Source: Branchiostoma belcheri (lineage: Eukaryota > Chordata > Leptocardii > Amphioxiformes > Branchiostomatidae). Taken from it: a stretch of 64,000 bases of DNA. Shown here piece by piece: positions 1-12,800 of this stretch. Each line of letters opens with the position of its first letter. Positions within the stretch are counted from its first letter, which is position 1. A program made the translations under genes and the position numbers. Where the stretch lies: positions 1,758,960-1,822,959 of the forward strand of contig NW_017803910.1 of the NCBI RefSeq assembly GCF_001625305.1, read 5' to 3'. The notes under the pieces were generated by a model, which ran no database searches, was not told the DNA's origin, and saw only the letters and a list, made by a program, of their open reading frames with translations.

Positions 1-3000
1 TACACACGCAAGTATACAAAAACAGGATATGTGAAATTTTCCCTGCGTGTAAACCAGACTTGTTTGACGTACGTTACCTGGAGGCTGGTGTACGTTCCAA
101 ACGTATGCTCTTGCCGTACATCAAAGCAGGCTGATTTACACACATGGAAAATCCAACCTTCGCAGTTTTCATAAACAAAGTTGAAGTTCAAATTTCATTC
201 CTAGCTGTCTTCAACATCTTAATATATACCCCAGAAAAAAGGAATGCATTGGTCTGGTCTGATACAAACCATGTGAAACAGACAAATGATTTTCATGTCC
301 AGATGAATTTCTACATCCTTCAAAGTGAGTCAACCAAAACTGGAACATTTTTTGTATGCTCGTACAGTTGAAAACTGCAGACAATATTTCCAACTTTTTA
401 AATACTCGAATGAAGGCATTTGAAACGGAATATTGTGTTTATATCAAAATATCAGAGCACTTAGAACAACTGTGTTATAATTTATATATGGAAAAACAGA
501 GTACCTGGCCTAGATGATGTTGCTTAAAATTCTCTGATGACATACGTGCAAGGTTTCTAGTTTAACTTGATCAATACAAGGTTTAATCAAATTAAAGGAT
601 CAAAAACTGCTGAAAAAAATATTCTCCGTACAATTTCTAAAATAACAAATGCCAATGAGTTGTCTGAATGACATCCACAGTCTGTCAAGGAGATTCCAGA
701 TTGAAATGAACACCAATGTGGGTGAACTCTCCTGAGACAGGTTAAACTACCAGCATATAATTACAGCAATATTCATGACTGCTCCTGGGAACACGGCACT
801 GGGTGGGAATATATTTTGTGTGCTGGAAACTGGGAGGGCCAAATTAGTACCATTCACTGGTTCATACTATATCCTCTTCATAGAAATTGATATCAATATA
901 ATCTAGAGGGTATATTGTCATTAGAGATGTGTACCTAAGAAATTTTAGGTACAGGTACAGGTAGTGATGCATACCTAAACCCAATTTTAGGTTCAGGTCC
1001 GGATTCAAGTCCAGAGGTTTAGGTTCAGGTCCGGACTTGTAAGTCCAGACCTAAACCCAATGTCATATACAAAATTGCATGTTGGCAACCTTGCAATGTT
1101 GTCTGGGTGAAACTTTGGCCACATAACATGGAGGCCGGTACTTGACGATGCCTGCAGCTGATGGCAATGTTCTCTTCATTTTGCAGCAAAGATTTTGCAA
1201 TGTACGGAAGGTTTTAGGTGGTATGGAAAGAAAAGAGGTATGTGAAATGGTCTCGGTTCTTGACTTTTAGGTTTTTTTTGGACTTGAACCTAAACATTCT
1301 TACAAGTCCGGATCCAAGTCCAGTGAACCGGTATGCATCACTAGGTACAGGTATATGGGTTTACGTACAGGTCCTAACATGTACATGTACCAGTCCTGTA
1401 CCTGAAAAATTTGACAAATTGACATGTTCCTTATCTGAACTTCTTCAATAACAACAGAAACATTAATAAACTTGACAGTTAAGGGTAAGTTTTGGTTTAT
1501 GTCACAGATATTGGTTTATAAAGTACATGTCATGTACATAGATCATACATGTTTATTGTATGTGACAACCTGCGGAGGTAATAAAATTTGCCTTTCTCCT
1601 GTCCTTGAAGAAATAGGCCGGGACATTTCCAAATTCTATGGAATCAAATCAATGGAACAAGCTACTTCTGGGCTGGAAATACCACCAGCATATGCAGGTT
1701 ACTCCAAGTCAAATTGGAGCTGTGAGTATGTCAGCAGAACATAACTGTAACAGTGCGAAACCCAGACTTATTACACGATTATAGTTGGTTTGCCACTGTA
1801 GACATTATCTTTAAGTTTTCCGAGCCAACATTTGAAAATTATATGGATTAATTTTTATCTGTAAACAGGTTTTACTGAGATTAAATATTTACTCAGAAAT
1901 GTCCAGGAACGGACGAAATACATTGTCACGCCCTTAATTCAAAATCACTTGTTCCTGCTGATATCCACTTATCTACTATGGATCTCTTCATGCTGATTTG
2001 ACCAATACAAGTCATTATGGCTTATTATTGACGAGCATCAGAAACACCCTCCAACCATCATCATTTACACCCTGCACACATTGATTGACCCCGATTTCTG
2101 CTCAACCAAATCTTTTTAATTCCTCCAAAATCTACTGACCATGTAATTCTGCTGTTAGTACAAGCCTGGAAATATATGTTTGCTTGTTTTTTGTTGTTGT
2201 TTTTTTTTTGTTTGTTTTTTTCGCTGTACGTCTGAAATCTACTGACTATGTAATTTTTTGTTGGTACAAGGCTGGGAATATCTGTTTGTTTGCTGTATAT
2301 CTGCACTGGTGCTAGTGCATTATGAAGCTTCAACTTTAAGACACACCAATGTATTTATTTGGTTCTCTGATGTTTTAATGAACAAAATGAAGCAATTAAG
2401 TTGAACTTCAAGATAAAAATAAAATGTACAATGTAGCAGGGAGGCAAACTTGAATCTGATTTTAATTATTCTTATTATCTTATTAGAAACTCCATGTACC
2501 GAGGTATACCGACTTTCCCCCTCAGGTTCTCTTTTTATATTGATCTTGTGGTTCAGCATTTATCATTTTCTAAAACCCGACAACCAACCAATGGAATTGG
2601 AGAGGCTTCACCATTGAAGTGCCTTGTACTTGACTGATGGCATTTTGTATAAGCTACAATGGCGTCTATTGTGAGCTGAGGGAATACAGACATAGCTGCA
2701 CCATGCTTGGTAAAAAGGGTTATCAGCTAGGAGAGCCAATTTTCTATATTGACAGACCCATGAGGCTTACTGCTCTGGACATTCAGACTATCAGGTTTAA
2801 ATCACCCTCAGGACTAAGATCTAATTTCTTAAGATCCTTGCTGTGGGAAAAAACAACACAGACATGGGCTTGAACATGCAAGCAAATATGGAATTTGGCA
2901 CTGAAGTTTTATATTTTGCTAATAGTTTTTTTTTTCAAGTTTGATGTAAAAATAACAATTATATTTTGAAAGGAGATTCCTTAAACTCTTAGTGATTCAA

Positions 3001-3891
3001 TGTACTATTTATTCATGTTTTACAGTTTTAATCACAGTTATTTCAGACACGAGAATTCCAAGCTTCTGTTACATTTGCACAAATTACGACAACCTACACC
3101 ATCAAAAATCCAGGGGTTTCCATGTCTCTGTCATTCGCAATTGGCACTCCAGTAGAAAAGAGGTTTAACAGGATACTGAGCTGGACATAGAGTGATGTTC
3201 TGCCGAAGTGCTATGCACAATACATTACAGTTTTGCTGACATGCTCAGTTTTTCCAGTCCACTTAGATGAAAGTCATGACCTTGGGGAGTACTGCCTTGC
3301 TAAGAAAATACCAGCCTGCAATTATTTCTCAGGAACTCAAGTTTCCAACCAATCATAACCCAGTAATTAAAGCCGTCACAGGGGAAAACTTTATAGAAGA
3401 TATGAAGTTTCTTGTCAAGGATGAGAGAGCTTGAATCCTAGAGGGGGAGGGGGGCAACCGAAAAGTCATTGCTTCTTATGTGAAAGCTTATTACTAAGTA
3501 CTATTACTGCACTCTGTGGTTTAGATCAAACTGTATTGTATACTATTCCTATGCAACAATATTTTATTAAATTAATTGGTCCTGATAGAGAACTAGAAAA
3601 AAAGGTTGAACTGGAATATAAAGTATAAAACAGTCTGAAAAAAATCTGTACCTAATAGAGCAATCATAAATTGTAGTTCCAGAGAGTAAATATAGTCAGA
3701 AATTTCCCGAATTTATCATCTTATGGTGTATTGATCATGAAACCATCATAAAACTTGTCACAAGATGTAAATGTTAAAAAGACCATCACAGTCAATATCC
3801 TTCTCAACACTCTGTTGTCACCTTGAAATTTTGTTTCGTATCATAAAACTGTCAAAAGCAATTTATAGGAAATAACAACTTGATTACACAC
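1..3891. other. CLASP intron reaching the left edge
   Basis: No exon was found on either strand. The next expected CLASP residues after exon 4 could not be located, so the next exon probably lies outside the window. The stretch is AT-rich, with poly-T runs near 2200 and 2930, and it contains the inverted-repeat element at about 925-1425. The short ORFs here have no recognisable family. Confidence 0.6.
925..1425. mobile_element. Imperfect fold-back element
   Basis: The left arm (about 930-1060) contains TAGGTACAGGTACAGGTAG, TGATGCATACC and AGGTTCAGGTCCGGA. The right arm (about 1265-1415) contains the reverse complements in mirror order: a GGACTTGAACCTAAAC stretch, GGTATGCATCACTAGGTAC and CTGTACCTGAAAAATT. 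Such imperfect inverted repeats around about 200 bp of unique DNA suggest a decayed non-autonomous DNA transposon. No transposase and no clear target-site duplication were seen. Confidence 0.5.
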
Positions 3892-6800
3892 CTGTGGTGA
3901 TGACACTGGCTCCATGAGTCTCAGTATAAGCTCCTGTGCCTGTTCTCGAACCTACAAAATAACATGTACAGGGACTGCTTCAGAACTTGTCTATAAAATT
4001 TCCTGCAAAGACCTGGTTTCAAGTATCTAATCTATGGACATTGATCCAGCATAATATACCGTAATCAAAGGTTGCCCAAACAATCACAGAAACAAGAGGC
4101 ACTTAAAATTGCTTTCAGTTTCATTACAACGTTGGTAGACATATTATTGTTTCCAACCATTAAGAATCGTGTTTAATGTATAACGTTACGTGAAGTATTG
4201 TACAGTAGTGACCATCTGTCTACGGTAAGTGTAACCATTTTCAAGAACCTTTTAATTGATTACAGTTGGTAGGTTTAACTGTACAACAATGAAATTTAAC
4301 ATATAACCATCATCCACTTACCTGGTCTTTGCTATCTCCTAGTCTGTCTATCAGAGGCGGCAACACTGCAGGGAACAAACATCAAAAGACGAAACGTCAA
4401 ATATCGCTGATCAGAATCGCTAGAAAACATGCGTACACTGCAAAATGTTAATGTGATTGTCCAATACGTCTGCAGGCTACAGATATTGAATAAACACGAT
4501 GTCGTAATTTGCACAATCTTGCTTCAACCTGTACTAACAAGATCCGACTGGATTCTGAATGAAAATCTTGTGACGATTGTACAACCACTTTACAGCTTAA
4601 TGTGTTTCTCCCTGCAAAACTGACTGTAAAATGAATGGAATTTGAGGATTTTGGAAAAAAATTATGATCTGATATTTTGCTTAGAATAAAATTAAAGTAT
4701 TCCTAACCTGCCTCTGTAATGATGGTAGACAGTCTGGCATTTATGTATGAACTATGAATTTAATATTGCACACTTCAATATGATTGAAAGGTATATTGGC
4801 AACATCTATAATGTTATGTCAGCATAAAAATAATTTCTGAAAAAGCTGTCTGAGGATTAAAAACTGGATAAATTGTTTCACCATCTCAAGAATATGTTGC
4901 CCAAAAGTCCAAGCTTAAGGTTTCTTGACATGCTCTGGAAATTCCTGTCAAGACTTAGGGCTAAGAAATGAAAAACGCATGGAGCATATTGAATAGGGAA
5001 TACCATCCAAAATGAATTCTTCATATCCACATTTGACATTTGCCAACTGATCCACAAGTTAATATAGACTGAATATCTGGAAAATTTATAGAAGATCTGT
5101 TATAAGATAACACAGATTGTAGCGGATTTGACATATATAGCCTTGTTGTGAATTTTGTTAGATAATATCAACATTGTCAACATTTCACTGTACTCCAGCT
5201 GTGTACATATTAATACATGTACAATTTACGATGGATACAATTCACAAAAATAATGTCACAGAGAATCAATGGTATAACTATAAAATTTTATATCACTTAG
5301 ATTTTAGCTTATATAGCAAGTAGTCTTGCAGTACAAATGTAACCGTTTTCATACCTTCCAGCTGTGAACACCTTGTTGACTGCATCTTCTAGCAGCAAGC
5401 ATTACCAGGTTTGGACTCAACTAAGACTAGAATATCCAAAGGTTCTTTCTTCAACAACCAGTAGAATTTTACACTGTACATCCGACATTTTCGTGACCGT
5501 CTGTCACCTTCATCAGGGCAACAATGGCTGGTTCTTACATGAAACCCACTGGTTGTTGAAAAAAGCTGTCTCTTCTTACACAGCCTCTTGCCTACCTAAT
5601 TAAAATATTCACGAATATTGTGACTGAAATATTGTATATCATAAGAAGTCTGTTCTCCCTACCTGGTGCCTCTTCAAGATAGAATCTACCAGAACATACT
5701 GTGAGGACGTCAGACGTACCGTAATCCTGACGAATGTACCACTGAAAAACACTACGCCGTTTTCCCCCAGGCACCGCCTCGTAGGAACGAAAAATCAAAG
5801 CTGCTTTGAACCCGAACTAAACATGGCTACTCCGGGTGGGTCTGGCTGCCTGCATGGCAAAAACTAGATGAATATTCTAGCCTGAGTTCAGAATACTAAT
5901 AACAGCTATGCTATTGCTAACATACATTATATTTCCTAATGGAAACAAGTCATGATAATAACAACAATGTTATGTTATGTTCTATGCTAAACTCACCTTC
6001 TGATGAATCTCAATCTTGTTGACATCAGTTTGGTAAAGGCATGAAGTCTCTTTCCCTGAAGTACCAGAACTTGGACCTTTGACTCTTTTCTATTACCTGT
6101 GACCCTTAACATGACACTACACTTCACCAATTAGTCATTAGGAATATATTTACATATGGTGAACAGAATTGTCAAAACAATTAAGAAAACTATAAAAAAA
6201 AAAATATTGATATTCGTCCTCCTCTCTTCATTTCCACCTGTTACCTTTCAGCCTCTAGCATCCATGACCTCTGACATGACCCTTAACCTGTGACCCACTG
6301 ACCTGTGTTGATGTGATGTCTGAACTTCTCCTTGAGCCGGATGATGAGATGACTGATGACCTCCATCCCATTCAGGCAGATCTGAACCAAAAAAACACAA
6401 CAGAGACATCAGACTTAGCTACAGTACAACTGTAAAGGTTGGGTGTGACAGGTTGTTCAAAGTTAGTAGCCAGCTGCTACCACGCTGAGTACCCGTGAAG
6501 GGTGGTAAAAAAACTGGTCATACCCATACACTGATACAGAATGATACAGACACTTTTTCATCATCAAGCAGTAAGCAAAACACATTATTATACATTTACA
6601 ATGAAGCGTATCCATACATGAATGTCAAGAAGTAGACTTTAGAATATAAATATTCTCTTATTCAGTCAATTGTCAGTTACAGGGAGTCTATTGACAAGAT
6701 TTCTAGCTGTAGAATGGCCCATTCTGTCAATCTCTGTCCTAATGTGCATATAATTTATTATAAGATTGACAAGAGTGATGTCTCTTACAACTTTTCTGTC

Positions 6801-9800
6801 CGATTACAATCTGTACCCTACTCTTGCTTAATAAAACTATTATTAAAAGTCTTTTAAAAATTCAGATAATTATTTGGTCTCTTGCAAGTGATTTGGGGTA
6901 GGGGCTAGACGTTTTCTTCTGTAATATTATAAACAGTTTACTGTGTTGTCTTGGCCCTCATGCGTTATCACCCTAGCACAGTCTTGCCTACCCTGTGGCG
7001 TGTTAAGGCGTTACAAAAGGACTCAGCGTACCTTACTGGATGTGATTATCTGCCTTGATGACTCCAAACAAAGTCAGACACATCATCGCTCAACTTATCC
7101 AACTTTCTCTTTCTGTATCTGTATCTGTATAGCCGGTATAACCGCCTTTTGGCGTAACACCAGCTTCGCAGGCACGCGGCGCGGCGGCAGCTGGCTATAT
7201 TACACCGATCGACTTGTTACACCTAACCCTTGAACTTCTAGCTCTAGACATTGTTTAAAGCTATCTATTGACAATGCCCCTACTGTACTTGGTGACAGTG
7301 AGTTCCACTCTGCGATAGTTCTAGGAAAGAATGAATTCTTGAACACCTCAATCCTTGGTTGATAACTCTGGTACTTGAATGCGTGGCTATTTCTTGTTCT
7401 CTTCTGGGCTGGTATTAGGTACTTAGTAGTTGGGACATCCATCAGTTTCTACACTAGAGACAGTTCTGTGTATGGCTATATTATGCACTGACTGACAGCA
7501 AACACTAGGTAGGGTTTCAGGACAACTTAACATGCATGACTTTGTACAGTTGTATATGTAAGTAGCTTAATAATAAAATGAAGAGACAATGACCTCAGAA
7601 AAAATGAGTTAGAGAACTTTAGAAAACTAATTTTTTACGGTAGTATTTTAATACTGTCACATAATTACAATAACTTATAAATTAAAAGCTATAGAATTTT
7701 AGTTTCTGTTGTTTTCATATATATCCGCTTGTACAAACATGTAAAATACATTCATTTCTGTATGAATATGATACTGTCACTATAAATCAAACCTATGCTA
7801 CAATGTACCTAGTACCCTCTAAAGAAGGACCACCTGACTATTGAGACCATGTACACAGTACAACCTATGCTAGTAACTGCCTCTACATAAGGACCACCTG
7901 GCCATTCTAACCACTTTATGGTGGTCCCTTGAAAGTTGCATGTAGATCATTTTTCCCATTGACCATATCTATAGTGGCCACCTGTCTGCTCTCACCATTT
8001 TATGTACATCCCTTGAATGGCCACTACAAATGGGTTTGACTGAAGTTCCTGTCATAAACAAATTCATGAACTACAAAATTCAGAGAATATTGCTTCGTGT
8101 ATAAAATGATCCTAAGGGTGCACTAATTCAGGTGTTAATTGGATAAGTTGGTGTCCTGTTACTAATGTTTTGATCTAAGGCTTAAATGGATTTGAATGCT
8201 GCATTATTACGATATTGAAGCATTTGGCCTGGGGCCTTCCAGGTATTTTTCAAAATAATCTTTAGCTAAAATTCAACTTTTCAGCATAGTCTGTCTAAAA
8301 AATCCTTGATGTTTTATGTTAGTGAGAGATCTGTCAGTGTCACAATATGTATGTAAACTGGTATCCAATTCTTTGTGGTACAGGTTTGGCCATAAATCTA
8401 CTTTACAAAATCATTTCAAGTCCTCCGCTGAGTCTGCTCCACCAGTGCATATATACTAGTATGTCACTAAATAAAGACCAATTCTATTTGTTGGTTCCAA
8501 AGTTTTTCATTTTCATTTCATTTAGACTTTATTACTAATATTAGGACAGTCAATACTAATGAAAATCAAAACAAGTACATTGTATACACAGTACATGTAT
8601 AAACCCAGTACAGGTTAGGTGTGGGCAGACATCAGAAATACCTGCATAGCTCAAATTTTACCTGCACTAACACTGATACATGTACATATGCAGGTTGTAT
8701 TTCAAGCCTTGTATGCGTGACAGTGTGTGTAACAGGGCATGTACATGTACATGTTTTCCTCCTTTGTGAAAAGATAATCCACTGCAGGTAAACACAAGAT
8801 GCCTTTCAGTGAACTCAGGTGACAAACAAAAAGAGGACAGTAAGATCAGCAGAGGAAACAAAAGAATCAGGTCAGGCCCAGGTAAGTCACACAGGTAACA
8901 AGAGGGTGGATCAGGTCACTTAGAAACTGTCATGCAGTGTCATGGAAACATCTTCAGTCTTCTGTATATGAAAAATCAAATTGAATTTCATTTTGTATCA
9001 TTAAATTGCATGGAATTCCAATTAGATTGGTCTAGCAAGTTACAATGTATCTGGGAAAGTTATCTAGTTCAAGGTATTCTTAGCATTCACATCATTGACA
9101 AATGATAGCAAAATGCTTGTACAGTATTTGCCATGATAACACAACCTTATAGCAGAACACATAACTACCCAAAAATACAAACAACCGTTATGACCTTTGA
9201 CCTAATTCCACCTGTCACACACCTGCCGCAAACATGTGACCTCTGTTTGAGGTCAGCGAGATTTCAGGCTAACTAAACGAGAATTGGATGACAACGCAAA
9301 CAACAAAACATGTACAGCTTCTCGGCTTTGCTTTCGACAAGCTGGGATTGATTTCTGGCTAAATACAAAAGCATATTTCCGACAATTCTATGGTTTTAGG
9401 ACTTTTCTTCAAGTTATCATCACCTTTTGAGACTTTTATCATGACAATACAAACAACAAAGCTTCTATGCTTTCTATTGACAAGCCAGGAATGACACTGA
9501 ATGTATTCAATGGCTAAATAAACAACAATGAAGTTCCCAAATGTATCTTTTTCATTCCACATTTCCAGCTGCTACACAAACAACACAAAAGAACAATTAA
9601 ACATTCATGTATACAAATAAACAATAAAAACAAACCAACAAAAAAGACAGTGTAAAATGGCCAAGCATTTTGTAGTATTTGGGACAGGACGTACAAATGT
9701 ATTGTGATAATAGAATACACTCCTGTAGGGTGGATCATTTGAAGAGGACATCTGTTAATTGTACCTGTCAGCTACAGTACAGGGCATGTGATTGATCACA

Positions 9801-12800
9801 GAGGAGTACCCTTTCTGGCTACAAACTGAATTATAGTAATCCATACAATTATAATGTAGAATAACATATGATATCATGAACTGTAATATCGTAGGAAAGG
9901 AAAATACAAATATATAATATATACAAAGTTGACACCATTTCAGATCATATTTTAAAAAAGAACTGAATCATAACACTTTATAAGCAGACTGCTAAACAAT
10001 TAGTGAATTACAAAAGACAGAATGGAGACAGGGAGGGGGTACTAGTAATAGGATAGCATTAGTAAGGACCCCCTAGTGGCAAGTATTTAGGTCGAAATCA
10101 GCAAATATACAGCACAACTACACAACTACTGTCAGTCACAATACAGCTGGCTTGCACTACTTTAACCTTCTCTGTGTTCCTAATCCCATAACTTCACAAA
10201 TTTGGTGCCAGATGGCTACCTTTGCAGGATGAAGGTTAACCCAATATTGTCAATGAAGGTTAACCAGTAAAAGTTCCATATTTTAAGAAATTTATTGGCA
10301 CAAATTGTCATATTTGGGTCAAATGGAGCCGAACAACAATAATTACCCAGCATCCTCTAGCACCACAGACATGATATGCATAAATGTCTTTGACATGTAT
10401 ATGACCTTCAGGGTTACTCGCCCCATACGTAGTGACATGTGATATATTGATTACCAGGTCAATGACCTCAAGATGTGGCAGCCATTTGCAAAACATTGGT
10501 ATGAGATGGCTTTCTATTTTCCTTCTAATCAGCCTTTAATTATAATGGAATGAATAAAGTATCTAGTCTATACATCTAACAAATGTTTCTATCTACATTA
10601 CTGGAGTGTTTGAAACATGTATTCCTCTACCGCTGAGTTCCATCGTTTATGATGAAACAATATTGGATTTCATGTCAATATTCTGGCAATGACTGAAACA
10701 ATCAGATCATCTCAGGAAGTCTTGAGCCTACAAATGGTATACAGAGTTCGATTTGTATCGACCCAACCAACGTCAACTTCTATAGCTGACATATCTGCTG
10801 CCAGGGATATGCAAATTGCTGTCAAGTTCAGGATCTTGTAACATTTGGGCTTTTGTAGGCAGGTGAAATTTTCAACGTTACCTGTATCAGTGCAGTTAAG
10901 GTACATAGGAAAAAGTACAGTCAATTTCAAGCCCTGTTAGTTAGGCTGTTACAGTAATGCATAGAAACCGTCTAAGAAAAAAATTCTGGTATTGCACACA
11001 TTGCATTATGATAATACCCAGCCAGTGTGCAATACCAGAATTTTTTTTCTTAGACGGTTTCTATGCATTACTAATAATATGTATTATGTATTATGTTTTC
11101 TCTTCTGAAGCTTTTACTCCATTGCCAACTAACTCCCCAGTGCATTTGTAAAAACCACCACAGATTCAAATTGTGATCTATGCAGGTAAAGTGCAGGCAC
11201 ACATCAACTGAACTGTGCATCAGCTACACCTTTTCAAGTACTGGCCCTTCAGATAAAAGGTGATCTTTGCACTTTAGGGTCAAGAACAAGTTTTAAAACA
11301 TTGATTTTCGGTCAGCGATCTCACTGAATTACTTTCTATCCTGTACAAATACTACAATACAGGCATCGCTGACGTACATTCAATTTGTGAAGTTGTTTTG
11401 ATACATATGAGCTAACCTTTTGATCCTATATAACTGTGTTATATGGACATTCTGCCCTTTAATATGACCTTTGCACTTAAACCACAGCATTCTATACAGC
11501 CTAAAAGTAAACAGGGACTTTCTCTGAACCCTGATGGACTTTTGATGTATAAAACAAATGTAGCTGTGTAAATGTGAACTATACAGTATTAGACTTAGAG
11601 TATACCAGGATCTAGATAAAACATAATTGGCAGAAAAAAACATACAATGCTAAATATTAAAGGAATTCAGGCTCACTTGTATGAATCACATATCACATGT
11701 AGAAAACAGAAATAAAATATTTTCAAGCCTTGCAAATGGCTCCAACTTTGGTCTATAACACTCTTGCTTTAATTTTTCTAAATACTAGAACCTACAAATT
11801 AGATTCATTTTACCTTAGCTTAGTTTTTAGTTATAGTTTATACCCACCTCAGTGGAAGAAGCCCTTAGGAGAAGGACAACTGATTCACATTGTGGACAGC
11901 ACATTCTTATCAAGTTTTGATAAAAGTGGAATCAAGGCAGCCATATAACACAGGTCTTATTCACCAGCCCTGGAACCATTCCAAGGAAAATCCAGACGAA
12001 ACAGTTACAAATTCCACGTGGAACCTGGCGGCATACAAGGTGCATTGTCTCTGGTGTCAACCATTCTGTTCCTCCAAGAAACTCCAAGGAAGTCTCCAGC
12101 ACTTGAAGACAAAAGCTGACTTCATTCCAGCCTCGCGGATTTTGCAAAGTAGTTCCAGAGATATCCAGAACGTACACCGGTTTTCCCTGCACTCTTACCA
12201 AATGTTCACATCCGTATATAAGTCCTGGTACAAAACTCAAACACGATCGATCTTTTTGAAAAGTCCTTACAATTACAACTTAAACTTGACATTTTGTCCT
12301 TTCAGTCTTATCTAAACTTCTATATACACATACATCATTTCGTACATGTATATCCTGCAAGTAAAAGTGTGGTATCCCTCTCTAAATCCTGAAAAAAACT
12401 CTTGACCAAAGCTTTGATCTAAAAATAGCTGCGATTTGCTGTTGCTAATGGGGCTTAATGAAGCTGTGGGGTGGAGGTGTGGCTAAACAAGTACGCAGGA
12501 GTTTTGTTGACAGCACTCCGCTGTGTTTACTGGCACTTGTGTTTACATGTACTTCTCTCAATGTTGTGAAAGATCAGCAGATACTTGACACAATCTTAAA
12601 CCCTTTCTCCTGGTGTCGAGACAGCGTTTCTTGGGATCTGAAAACCCTACCTTCTTTCTTCTTGAACTTAGGGCAATCCTAAATGGGTAAAACATGTTTC
12701 TACCTCATTTCTCAGCCCAGGAATGTTGAGTGTTTAAACAGATTTTCCAGAGAAAACAACTTTAGTGTAGATGTAAACTCTTCCTGAAAACAGGTAACGT

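Noticed and set aside
5999..6058. Possible extra CLASP exon between exons 2 and 3 (AG and GTGAGT borders)
   Set aside because: It is open in frame but is 59 nt long, so including it would break the phase into exon 3, and its residues do not match the TOG1 sequence.
11890..12315. 141-codon plus-strand ORF overlapping a 102-codon minus-strand ORF
   Set aside because: Neither shows motifs, good codon bias or splice context; mutual overlap on both strands suggests chance in an intron.
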